64,000 bases of DNA, from NCBI RefSeq assembly GCF_001484685.1, contig NZ_CP012200.1, forward strand, positions 428,321 through 492,320, read 5' to 3'. The DNA is from Thermococcus sp. 2319x1 (GTDB lineage: Archaea; Methanobacteriota_B; Thermococci; Thermococcales; Thermococcaceae). How positions within the stretch are numbered: position 1 is the stretch's first letter; each line of letters starts with the position of its first letter. The notes below the pieces were generated by a model. It worked only from the letters and a program-made list of their open reading frames with translations. It was not told where the DNA came from and did not search any database. Positions 18,426 through 27,322 of the stretch are shown here, piece after piece. Both the position numbers and the translations under genes were made by a program.

Positions 18426-21421
18426 TGGAGGATGTTGGGGGGGCCGTCTTGAGGGATGTCCTCCTCCACAGTCCTGCACTGTTTTACACCGCTTTGACTG
18501 CTCCGGCCAGGAGACCAATAACCCCATTCAAGCATCAGTTCCAGCCCCTTTACCATGCTATGATCACCCGGCCGGTGAGAATACTGATCGCCGATGAGAT
18601 CGGGCTTGGAAAGACCGTCCAGGCGCTTGCAATTGCGAGGTATCTCCAGCTGAGGGGCGAGGCCAGGAGAATTCTTGTCCTCGTGCCGAAGATTCTCCGC
18701 GAGCATTGGAAGCAGGAGATAAGAAGGGTTGGAGGCTTCCCAACCGTAATCGAGAACGGTCACGAGGTCGAGAGCAAGCTGAGAAACACGTACGGTTATA
18801 CTGTCGTCTCAATTGATCTTGCCAAGAGGTCCCCCCATCGCGAGAGGTTCCTCGATATTAAGTGGGACTTGATAATCGTTGATGAGGTTCACAACGTTAC
18901 CCTCGGCACCCAGAGGTACGAGTTCCTTAGGGCCCTTGTTGAGAAGGGCGGAGAGGACCTCAACCTGATTTTCCTTTCAGCGACGCCCCACAGGGGCAAT
19001 CCCAAGGATTATCTCGCAAGGATTGCCCTCCTTGACCCGACCCTTACCGATCAGTACCAGAAACTTGACAAGCCCAGTTTTTACAGTAAAACTCAGGATA
19101 CGCTCGTCATGAGAAGGACCAAAAAGGTCGTCAACGAGCTTGAGGGTAGGGAGGTCTTCAAGAAGTGTTATTTTGGGGCAGTTGTCGTTGAGATAAGCGA
19201 CGCTGAAAGGGCCTTTTTCGATAAGCTCGATAAAGCGCTCTTCGAGATGATAAAAGGTGCCAGGGAGGACTCTCCGGAGGCCCTTCTCGCGGTTCTTGTC
19301 AGGAAGAGGGCTTCATCGAGTTATGAGGCGGCAGTAAAGACAATCAGTAAGATTGCTGAGAGTACAAACTCTGAAGGGAGCGGGAAGGCAGAAAAGGTTA
19401 GCAAATACATTAAAAGTCTCTTTGGCCTCGGTTATGATGAGATTGAGCTGGAGGACTTCAACGAGCTTGACGATGCCGTTGAGAAGATAATCGAGGAGTA
19501 TTCTCCCCTGCTCGACAGAAAACAGGTCGAATCATTCAGGGAACTTCTTGAATTAGCAAAGCAAATCAAAGAGAGGGACAGTAAGCTCCAAATGGTGGCG
19601 GAGATTGCCGCGTATCACATCAAGCAAGGGGAGAAGGTGATAATCTTCACGGAGTTCAAGGACACGCTGGAATACATAAAGCGAAAGCTTCCCAAGATTC
19701 TGGCCGACGAGTACGGCGTTAGATTGGAAGGCCGTGAGATTTCCCTCCTTTACGGGGGAATGTCGAGCAGAGAAGTGGAAGAACAGATGGCCCGATTTGA
19801 GCGGCATGGGAAGCTCTTGATATCAACTGACGTTGCCTCCGAGGGTTTGAACCTTCAGATTGCCAGCGTTGTCATAAATTACGAGGCTCCCTGGAGTCCG
19901 ATAAAGCTTGAACAGAGGGTCGGGAGGATATGGAGGCTCAGTCAGCCAAGGGAGACAACCGCTTACACCCTGTTCCTGGCGGCAGAGACAGACCTCTACG
20001 TTCTGGAGAACCTTTACCAAAAGATTATGAACATAACTGAAGCCATTGGGAGTGGTCCGCGCCTTGGCAAACCTGTTTTCGGAAAACAAATGTTCTCTGG
20101 GGATTTCGAGGTACTGTGGAAGGAAGAAGCCTCCGAAGAGGGTGCCAAGGGAGAACAGCCTTCCGAGTACGACCTTGTGATTGCGTCAATAAGGAGGGAA
20201 CTTACAGGTTACGCGGGGGCCATAATACACACTCTAAAGAGTCTCCGACAGAACATTGAGAAAATGGTTCCCTCTGATACGGCAAAGCAGGTTCAGGAGG
20301 AGCTTGAGCATATACTCACTCCGAGAGACTTTGACAGGGAGGCGGTCTCAGAAGTGCTGAGGACTTATCTCACTGAGGTTCTTGGCAAGAGGAACATTCC
20401 CGAAATTTCCCCGATTCTCCATGATGTCGTTAAGGAAGGCCCCTCAAGCCTAATGCCAATGAAGATTGGTGTTAAGGGCAGGGATGGTGTTGAATACCTT
20501 TATTTTGTAAGGTTGGTTGATGAGGAAGATGGTCGGGAGTTCCATCGTTATCCCGTCCTCGTGAGGAGGAACGGTGGAAAGCTTGAGTTCCTTTATGGCG
20601 TTGACCTGTTGAAGCGCCTTATTGAGGTGTTCTCGCAGGATTTCGTTGTTATTGGCCGGCCCGAACCCACCATGGAAGAGAATTTAATATCTTCCCAGCT
20701 CAGGACGCTCGCAAGGGATGGGTTTTATAGGCCCAGGACAAAGTACAGAAATTACGAGCTGGTATTTTCAAAGGGCAAACTGAAGAAGGGGCGCCTCTTC
20801 AAGAACACGAAAATTGAAACAACTGAAGTGTTGAGGATCGAGGGCATCAGCGAGGAGAGGTTCAACATACTAAAGTACGTTCCAAGTGGTATTCTCGACG
20901 TTTATGGGCTCTCGGAGAAAGACGTGGAACCGCCCACCGATGAATACAGGCGCATCACCGAGAGGAACTTCGTGCCCCTGGAGGATATCCTGAAGAGCGA
21001 ACGGAAGGCAATGGAGATCGTCATGGAGCTTGAGCGGAAAAGGTTGGAAAAGAAATATGGCCCCGGTGGAGGCTGGGAAGTCAAAGACGTCTCATTGAAG
21101 GAACATTATGACATCAAGGTCGTTGAGCCGAATGGAGAGAGGTACATTGAGGTTAAGGGCCACAAGCCACTCCTGCTTACTGCAGAGGTCACGCCCGCGG
21201 AGTATGAATTCGCGACGGACTCCAAAAACGTTGATAAGTACTGGATTTATATCGTCGCAAACCTCGGAAAGAAAAAGCCGGTCATATTGAAGGTTTTCAG
21301 GCCTTTTGAGAGGGATGCCAGGGTTTATGCGGTCCTCGAAGACGGGAAGGAAGTCGAGATTACCGGAAAGGTCAGCATCAACATTAAGAACAAGATTCGA
21401 AAGGTGCTCTCGGTGGAGTAA
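18425..21421 (+). CDS. SNF2-like helicase with C-terminal DUF3883 domain
   Basis: 998 residues from ATG 18425 (GTG at 18416 is an alternative). Superfamily 2 motifs: GLGKT (about 60-64), DEVH (153-156), SATPHRG, TDVASEGLNLQ and QRVGRIWR (about 497-504). The C-terminal 100 residues show the DUF3883 pattern with D(I)KV, then IEVKG near 908-912, the acidic-x-Lys spacing seen in PD-(D/E)xK-like nucleases, so this subunit could both translocate and cut; nuclease activity is inference. It is the last gene of the four-gene operon, followed by about 240 bp of AT-rich sequence. Confidence 0.9.
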   Translation: MEDVGGAVLRDVLLHSPALFYTALTAPARRPITPFKHQFQPLYHAMITRPVRILIADEIGLGKTVQALAIARYLQLRGEARRILVLVPKILREHWKQEIRRVGGFPTVIENGHEVESKLRNTYGYTVVSIDLAKRSPHRERFLDIKWDLIIVDEVHNVTLGTQRYEFLRALVEKGGEDLNLIFLSATPHRGNPKDYLARIALLDPTLTDQYQKLDKPSFYSKTQDTLVMRRTKKVVNELEGREVFKKCYFGAVVVEISDAERAFFDKLDKALFEMIKGAREDSPEALLAVLVRKRASSSYEAAVKTISKIAESTNSEGSGKAEKVSKYIKSLFGLGYDEIELEDFNELDDAVEKIIEEYSPLLDRKQVESFRELLELAKQIKERDSKLQMVAEIAAYHIKQGEKVIIFTEFKDTLEYIKRKLPKILADEYGVRLEGREISLLYGGMSSREVEEQMARFERHGKLLISTDVASEGLNLQIASVVINYEAPWSPIKLEQRVGRIWRLSQPRETTAYTLFLAAETDLYVLENLYQKIMNITEAIGSGPRLGKPVFGKQMFSGDFEVLWKEEASEEGAKGEQPSEYDLVIASIRRELTGYAGAIIHTLKSLRQNIEKMVPSDTAKQVQEELEHILTPRDFDREAVSEVLRTYLTEVLGKRNIPEISPILHDVVKEGPSSLMPMKIGVKGRDGVEYLYFVRLVDEEDGREFHRYPVLVRRNGGKLEFLYGVDLLKRLIEVFSQDFVVIGRPEPTMEENLISSQLRTLARDGFYRPRTKYRNYELVFSKGKLKKGRLFKNTKIETTEVLRIEGISEERFNILKYVPSGILDVYGLSEKDVEPPTDEYRRITERNFVPLEDILKSERKAMEIVMELERKRLEKKYGPGGGWEVKDVSLKEHYDIKVVEPNGERYIEVKGHKPLLLTAEVTPAEYEFATDSKNVDKYWIYIVANLGKKKPVILKVFRPFERDARVYAVLEDGKEVEITGKVSINIKNKIRKVLSVE

Positions 21422-21623
21422 TTTACTGCGTCTCTTTTATTCCTAATTTCTGTCTCAAAATTCCAAGCGGTTTTATAAAAACGTCTGAATTTTTGAGACT
21501 TTGAGACCATCAGGGGAAACGTGACCTTTTAGATTACTCGAGCATTCATAAATTCGTGTGATTGTGTCATGAGTATCTTCGATAAAAAGTGAATAATATC
21601 TTGGCATTTAACGAATCAAAAAG

Positions 21624-21633
21624 GTTATTTATT
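21624..21633 (+). promoter_or_regulatory. TATA-like element before the small membrane-protein pair
   Basis: aaaaaggttatttattcc, with TATA core gttatttatt, lies about 32-41 nt before the ATG at 21665, giving a very short leader. It sits in an AT-rich 243-bp gap after the helicase gene, so the pair seems separately transcribed. Confidence 0.55.
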
Positions 21634-21664
21634 CCAGGATTGTAAACCATACTGGTGGGTTTAG

Positions 21665-21928
21665 ATGGACCTTGGAAAGGCGGTTTTCGCTTTTATTGGG
21701 CTTGGGATAACACTGTTTTTGACACTTAGTGTCCCGAGTATTGAACAGGTAATTTACGATGCTTTCACACCCCTTGTATTTCAAGCTTCTCAAGAAATTC
21801 AGGCATACGACTGGTCAACTGCATTTCTCATCAAAGCAACTTGGATTCTTGTGGGAGTGTCCGTGATTATTTCGATTGTAACTCCAATAATGGATGCACT
21901 TATGGAGCTTATATCTTCGCTGAGGTGA
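21665..21928 (+). CDS. Small two-helix membrane protein A
   Basis: 87 residues with two hydrophobic helices (about 7-28 and 58-80) separated by a short polar loop (EIQAYDWSTAF). The start follows GGTGGGTTTAG. The next gene begins 1-4 bp after its stop. No family is recognised. Small two-helix proteins occur as structural proteins of archaeal spindle-shaped viruses and also as membrane effectors in defence loci; the sequence does not decide between these. Confidence 0.7.
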   Translation: MDLGKAVFAFIGLGITLFLTLSVPSIEQVIYDAFTPLVFQASQEIQAYDWSTAFLIKATWILVGVSVIISIVTPIMDALMELISSLR

Positions 21929-21932
21929 TATG

Positions 21933-22211
21933 ATGGATGCCCTGGAACCCCTGGAACAACTTGCTGAGACCTTTGAGGTACTGAGTAAGATGCTTCTTGA
22001 AATGGCCCTTCCAAGCGCACAGTTCATAATGGCACTGACTTTTTATAGTCTTATATTATATATCGGGAACATCTTAGGAGTGACTTCCGATACTCCAATT
22101 TACGGTATGACTGTGATGGATCTCTCCGATGCCCTTTGGGTTGGGATTAGCTTATTGGGACTTGCAGGTACATTATCTGCGTTGAGGCATCTGGAAGAGC
22201 TTCCATTCTAA
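21933..22211 (+). CDS. Small two-helix membrane protein B
   Basis: 92-93 residues (ATG at 21930 or 21933, after GAGGTGAT). Two hydrophobic segments lie at about 22-47 and 65-85. The N-terminal 20 residues are acidic and helical ([18 protein letters not shown]). It is tightly coupled to protein A, so the two probably work together. No family is recognised. The promoter of the EVE gene starts right at its stop codon. Confidence 0.68.
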   Translation: MDALEPLEQLAETFEVLSKMLLEMALPSAQFIMALTFYSLILYIGNILGVTSDTPIYGMTVMDLSDALWVGISLLGLAGTLSALRHLEELPF

Positions 22212-22216
22212 TGACA

Positions 22217-22228
22217 ACTTATTTATCC
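22217..22228 (+). promoter_or_regulatory. TATA-like promoter of the EVE-domain gene
   Basis: aacttatttatcc lies just after the stop of the preceding gene and 25-36 nt before the ATG at 22253. This both supports a separate transcript and rejects the longer reading that would start at 22211. Confidence 0.55.
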
Positions 22229-22252
22229 TTTTTCTCTGGTTGGGTGAGTGGA

Positions 22253-22684
22253 ATGAAGTACTGGCTCTGCATCACCAACCGTGACAACTGGGAGGTTGTC
22301 AAAAAGAGGAACGTCTGGGGAGTCGCGAAGAGGCATAAAAACATCATTGCCAAGGTCAAGCCCGGGGATAAGCTCGTCATTTACGTGAAACAGGAGCGTG
22401 AGAACAAGGAAGTTCTCGAACCGAAGATTGTCGGCATCTTCGAGGTCGTGAGCGAGCCTTACACCGACTCAAGCAGAATCTTCAAGAGCCCACCACACCT
22501 CAATGAGACGTACCCGCTGAGGGTCAAGATCAAGCCAGTGAAGCTTGGTGAGCTGGACTTCAAGCCCCTCATTCCAAAGCTGGAGTTCATTACCAATAAG
22601 AAGCGCTGGAGCGGGCATTTAATGGGCAAGGCGATGAGAGAAATCCCAGAAGAGGATTACAGGTTGATTGAAAGCCTTCTTTGA
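22253..22684 (+). CDS. EVE-domain protein (PUA-like)
   Basis: 143 residues starting [20 protein letters not shown], then [10 protein letters not shown] and [12 protein letters not shown], the standard EVE-domain layout. EVE domains belong to the PUA superfamily; several bind modified cytosines and are fused to or sit near modification-dependent restriction enzymes. ATG 22253 follows GGGTGAGTGGA. Placed two genes downstream of a DNA-methylase operon, it may read modified bases on host or invader DNA (inference). Confidence 0.85.
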   Translation: MKYWLCITNRDNWEVVKKRNVWGVAKRHKNIIAKVKPGDKLVIYVKQERENKEVLEPKIVGIFEVVSEPYTDSSRIFKSPPHLNETYPLRVKIKPVKLGELDFKPLIPKLEFITNKKRWSGHLMGKAMREIPEEDYRLIESLL

Positions 22685-22762
22685 GTTGTCTCAATTTCTC
22701 TTCCAACTTTTTAAGGTGGCTTTTCCCTCTTTTTGGTATTGGGCTGTGGGGCCAAATGCGTG

Positions 22763-22780
22763 TAAATACACGTGTATTTA
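22763..22780. promoter_or_regulatory. Perfect 18-bp palindrome over a TATA box (operator candidate)
   Basis: TAAATACACGTGTATTTA is a perfect palindrome, extending to 24 bp (22760-22783) with one mismatched pair. Its right half overlaps a TATA-like gtatttata just before the integrase N-terminal remnant. This is the expected form of an operator repressing the integrase promoter. The binding protein is unknown. Confidence 0.55.
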
Positions 22781-22806
22781 TACAGGTGATGCGCAGAAGG
22801 GGGCAC

Positions 22807-22925
22807 CAAAGTGGAAGGTTACGCCGTTGGTCAGGGTGGATTTGGTTGAGTTTGTAAGGAAAGAGGGCATCAAAATGTCTCAATTGCTTGAAAAAGCTTC
22901 ACCAAAAGAACTCCCTTCCTGCTGA
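22807..22925 (+). pseudogene. int: SSV-type integrase N-terminal part, right copy
   Basis: The frame reads KWKVTPLVRVDLVEFVRKEG then IKMSQLLEKA, like the left copy, and stops at 22925. It is oriented toward the tRNA, as required for the N-terminal half of a split integrase. No start codon fits this frame: a GTG at 22814 is off by one base. The expected run-in to the attachment site (present in the left copy as NSSFLGPGPG) is separated from it by about 240 bp without a gene. So this copy is also damaged. Confidence 0.55.
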
Positions 22926-23147
22926 ACTGGCAGGGGATCAAGCGTGCACTCCAAACTTGCCTATGAAAACGGGTTTAACATTAAACCGGGACTTTTTGTG
23001 AGTTCCACTTTTATTCTTCTCCCCTCGGACGCCTTGTTGAGAGTGGAACACTGTAAAACCGCCAGTTAAAGAGTAAACCACTTGAAAACAGGCACCTTCA
23101 GAAGGGCACGCCTTCTTTCCGTCAACGCTTTGCGGAGCAAAGGGTTG
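22926..23147. other. Gene-free stretch between integrase remnant and tRNA-His
   Basis: No convincing coding frame. It holds two short hairpins: GAAGG/CCTTC at 23101-23115 and CTTTGC-gga-GCAAAG at 23128-23142, the latter directly before the attachment core. Compared with the left copy this looks like an insertion or replacement within the integrase N-terminal segment. Confidence 0.4.
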
Positions 23148-23194
23148 TTCTGGGGCCGGGGCCGGGATTTGAACCCGGGCTAGGGGATCCACAG
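23148..23194. repeat. Right attachment-site repeat inside tRNA-His
   Basis: 47 bp identical to 8501-8547, covering three bases beyond the CCA end, the acceptor and T-arm, and up to the anticodon loop of tRNA-His. The element therefore supplies the tRNA 3' half and keeps the gene intact. Confidence 0.85.
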
Positions 23195-23228
23195 TCCCCT
23201 GTGCTAACCAGGCTACACCACCCCGGCC
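23151..23228 (-). tRNA. tRNA-His (anticodon GTG)
   Basis: The reverse strand folds as a cloverleaf: acceptor GCCGGGG/CCCCGGC, anticodon stem GGGGA/TCCCC with loop CTGTGGA (anticodon GTG), T-stem CCGGG/CCCGG with loop TTCAAAT. An extra 5' G (23228) facing C73 is the G-1 hallmark of tRNA-His. The CCA end is encoded (23151-23153). It is the integration target of the element. Confidence 0.96.
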
Positions 23229-23369
23229 ATGTCCACTTTAGCTATCTGGGATATCTTTATAAACTTTTCGCCAAAATATGTTCGAAAAGTGCTAAGAATG
23301 GATTAATGACCAATTAATCACCTCAGAGAGAGTTTATTGAAGAAGAATGCCTTTAGAGGTGAGTTAAAA

Positions 23370-24957
<1,588 letters not shown>

Positions 24958-24970
24958 CTAATTCCTCAAT

Positions 24971-24984
24971 GGGGTTTATATAGC
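24971..24984 (-). promoter_or_regulatory. Promoter of ribose-1,5-bisphosphate isomerase
   Basis: On the minus strand gctatataaaccc forms a strong BRE/TATA about 35-48 nt before the ATG at 24936. It shares a 259-bp divergent intergenic region with the aminotransferase promoter; the centre of that region is AT-rich without other features I can support. Confidence 0.65.
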
Positions 24985-25099
24985 TCACTCCTACCTTTCA
25001 ATTTCTGTTCGTTGATGTTTTTATATGTTCCTTGGTGTACATAAATCTGTTATATTCTGAATCTTTACAAATATAAAGGCCATTTCCGACCAACGCCGA

Positions 25100-25112
25100 A
25101 AGCTTTATATTT
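25100..25112 (+). promoter_or_regulatory. Promoter of the aminotransferase gene
   Basis: cgccgaaagctttatattt contains a BRE-like purine block and TATA core. The predicted start near 25133 leaves a leader of about 60 nt before the ATG at 25196, longer than most in this window, so a regulatory leader is possible. Confidence 0.6.
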
Positions 25113-25195
25113 AATTGCCACAAAACTATCAATGCATAAAATAGGGTACGTGTTCACTTTAGTACATCAAATAAACTGCCTGGAGGAAGATTAGG

Positions 25196-26449
25196 ATGGA
25201 GCTTGAGAAAAGGCTTAAGGAGAAATTGGAGGCACCAACTTTGGATTATGAAAAGTACTTCTCGGAAAAGGCTCTTGGGATGAAGGCTTCAGAAATTAGG
25301 GAGCTTTTAAAGCTCGTTGAGACTTCAGATGTGATCTCACTTGCGGGTGGCCTTCCAGCGCCTGAAACCTTCCCAGTGGAGATAATTGGGGAAATTACCA
25401 AGGAAGTTCTTGAAAAGCACGCGGCTCAGGCACTTCAATATGGAACCACCAAAGGTTTTACTCCTTTGAGGCTTGCTATTGCCGAGTGGATGAGGAAGAG
25501 GTACGATATCCCCATCTCCAAAGTAGATATTATGACCACAAGCGGATCACAGCAGGCTCTTGACCTAATAGGCAGGGTCTTCATAAATCCGGGGGATATT
25601 ATTGTGGTTGAAGCCCCAACTTACCTTGCTGCCCTTCAAGCTTTCAAGTATTACGAGCCTGAATTTGTCCAGATACCTCTTGATGATGAGGGAATGAACG
25701 TTGACCTCCTTGAAGAGAAGCTGCAAGAGCTGGAAAAAGAAGGGAAGAAAGTGAAGATAGTCTACACAATACCAACTTTCCAGAATCCGGCTGGTGTAAC
25801 AATGAACGAAAAGAGAAGAAAAAGGCTCCTTGAACTTGCAAGTCAATACGACTTCATAATAGTTGAAGATAACCCATATGGAGAGCTCCGCTATTCTGGT
25901 GAGCCGGTAAAGCCCATTAAGGCATGGGACGAGGAGGGCAGGGTTATATACCTCGGAACGTTCTCCAAAATCCTTGCACCGGGCTTTAGAATTGGATGGA
26001 TAGCTGGAGAACCACACTTCATAAGAAAACTTGAGATAGCCAAGCAGAGCGTTGATCTCTGTACAAACACCTTCAGCCAGGTTATAGCGTGGAAGTATGT
26101 AGAGGGAGGATATTTAGACAAGCACATACCGAAGATAATTGAATTCTACAAACCAAGGAGAGATGCAATGCTGGAAGCCTTGGAAGAGTTCATGCCAGAG
26201 GGCGTTAGGTGGACAAAGCCAGAGGGTGGAATGTTCGTTTGGGCAACTGTTCCTGAGGGAATAGATACGAAGCTCATGCTTGAGAAGGCCGTTGCGAAAG
26301 GTGTGGCATATGTTCCGGGGGAGGCTTTCTTTGCCCACAGGGATGTTAAGAACACAATGAGGCTTAACTTCACCTACGTTCCAGAGGAGAAGATTAGAGA
26401 GGGTATAAAAAGGCTTGCCGAGACAATAGAGGAGGAAATGAAGAAATAG
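25196..26449 (+). CDS. PLP-dependent aminotransferase (class I, MocR/2-aminoadipate-like branch)
   Basis: 417 residues. Fold-type I aminotransferase: SGSQQALDLIGR (cofactor phosphate region), NPAG, EDNPYGELRY, and the PLP lysine in GTFSKILAPGFRIGW. It closely resembles the broad-specificity aromatic/branched-chain/2-aminoadipate aminotransferases of Pyrococcus and Thermococcus; the exact substrate cannot be set from sequence. The start follows TGGAGGAAGATTAGG. It is monocistronic, followed by a GC-rich hairpin region. Confidence 0.88.
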   Translation: MELEKRLKEKLEAPTLDYEKYFSEKALGMKASEIRELLKLVETSDVISLAGGLPAPETFPVEIIGEITKEVLEKHAAQALQYGTTKGFTPLRLAIAEWMRKRYDIPISKVDIMTTSGSQQALDLIGRVFINPGDIIVVEAPTYLAALQAFKYYEPEFVQIPLDDEGMNVDLLEEKLQELEKEGKKVKIVYTIPTFQNPAGVTMNEKRRKRLLELASQYDFIIVEDNPYGELRYSGEPVKPIKAWDEEGRVIYLGTFSKILAPGFRIGWIAGEPHFIRKLEIAKQSVDLCTNTFSQVIAWKYVEGGYLDKHIPKIIEFYKPRRDAMLEALEEFMPEGVRWTKPEGGMFVWATVPEGIDTKLMLEKAVAKGVAYVPGEAFFAHRDVKNTMRLNFTYVPEEKIREGIKRLAETIEEEMKK

Positions 26450-26480
26450 CAAAGGTTATTAATGAAAAGTTCCAACTACA

Positions 26481-26528
26481 CCTGCCCGGGGAGCACCGCC
26501 GAAGGCGGAGTCGATGAACTCGGGCGGG
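26481..26528 (+). ncRNA. GC-rich foldable island, candidate small RNA
   Basis: A 48-bp block of about 75 percent G+C in AT-rich intergenic DNA. CCTGCCCGGG pairs with CTCGGGCGGG (10 bp with two G-U pairs), enclosing an internal loop and the hairpin CCGCC-GAA-GGCGG. The internal loop (GAGCA against AGTCGATGAA) has opposed GA steps that could form a kink-turn, the L7Ae binding fold. GC islands of this kind mark non-coding RNAs in AT-rich hyperthermophiles. Strand is not certain, and it could instead be the terminator of the aminotransferase transcript. Confidence 0.4.
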
Positions 26529-26562
26529 TTATTACCCCCTTTCTATAGGCAATTGCCGAAAA

Positions 26563-26570
26563 ACTTATAA
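26563..26570 (+). promoter_or_regulatory. TATA-like element of the HTH regulator gene
   Basis: gccgaaaaacttataac lies 24-31 nt before the ATG at 26594, so the transcript is probably leaderless or nearly so. Confidence 0.5.
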
Positions 26571-26593
26571 CAACCTAATGTGAGGAATTAATT

Positions 26594-27322
26594 ATGTTGG
26601 AGAAAGAGAAGGAAGCTCTGGCAAAAAGAATTGCCGGGGAAATAACCCTATCTTCAGATCCCGGAAAGACCATGAGAAAGTGGAGAGAAATATTTGGCGT
26701 AAGTCAGACAGAACTTGCCGAGTTTCTTGGTGTATCTTCTTCGGTGATCAGCGATTATGAGGGTGGTAGAAGAAAAAGCCCCGGTGCCTCTACAATTAGG
26801 AAATTCGTTGAGGCTCTCCTTGAAATAGATGAAAAGCGGGGAGGAAATGTCATAAGGGCTTTTAGCAGGACTATAGGTAGTGATCTCCCCACAAATGCTA
26901 TTCTCGACATAAGGGAGTTTGCCTTTCCCGTTACAGTGGCTGAGATAGTTGCCGCGGTAAAAGGAGAAATTGCCGCAAACGAAGATCTTCTTGGAAGGAA
27001 AATCTATGGTTATACCGTTATAGACAGCATACAGGCCATTTTAGAAATGAGCAGTGATGAGTTTTTGAAGCTCTATGGCTGGACCACTGAAAGGGCGTTA
27101 GTCTTCACCAAAGTGACCACGGGAAGGAGCCCAATGATAGCTATAAGAGTTCAAGGATTAAAACCAGCGGTGGTTGTCCTTCATGGGGTTAAAAGACTTG
27201 ATGAACTCGCTGTAAAAATAGCGGAGAGGGAGAGAGTCCCTCTGGTTATATCAAAAGCTAAAGACGAAAACGAGCTGATTGTAAGCCTAAGAGCTCTAGT
27301 AGAAAAAGCTGAAAAAATTTAA
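26594..27322 (+). CDS. XRE-type HTH transcriptional regulator with C-terminal ligand-like domain
   Basis: 242 residues. An HTH_3/XRE helix-turn-helix lies at about residues 28-70 (VSQTELAEFLGVSSSVISDYEGGRRK). The remaining 170 residues form an alpha/beta domain conserved in euryarchaeal COG1709 regulators, probably binding a ligand. The start codon follows a near-leaderless promoter. The 3' end overlaps the convergent pantothenate gene by 4 bp. Target genes are unknown. Confidence 0.82.
   Translation: MLEKEKEALAKRIAGEITLSSDPGKTMRKWREIFGVSQTELAEFLGVSSSVISDYEGGRRKSPGASTIRKFVEALLEIDEKRGGNVIRAFSRTIGSDLPTNAILDIREFAFPVTVAEIVAAVKGEIAANEDLLGRKIYGYTVIDSIQAILEMSSDEFLKLYGWTTERALVFTKVTTGRSPMIAIRVQGLKPAVVVLHGVKRLDELAVKIAERERVPLVISKAKDENELIVSLRALVEKAEKI

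Larger units (their letters stand above)
8501..23228. mobile_element. Integrated element at tRNA-His carrying a methylase/ATPase/helicase defence operon
   Basis: The bounds are the 47-bp repeats 8501-8547 and 23148-23194; the latter lies inside an intact tRNA-His. The left end starts with an integrase C-terminal part and the right end finishes with an integrase N-terminal part reading toward the tRNA, the layout produced by SSV/pT26-2-type integrases that split on integration. The 14.6-kb interior is visibly richer in G+C, with GAG/CTC/GCC-rich codon choice in 11-21 kb unlike the AT-rich flanks. The integrase has decayed, so the element is probably fixed unless helped in trans. Tandem integration history is possible (see left remnant). 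Confidence 0.8.
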
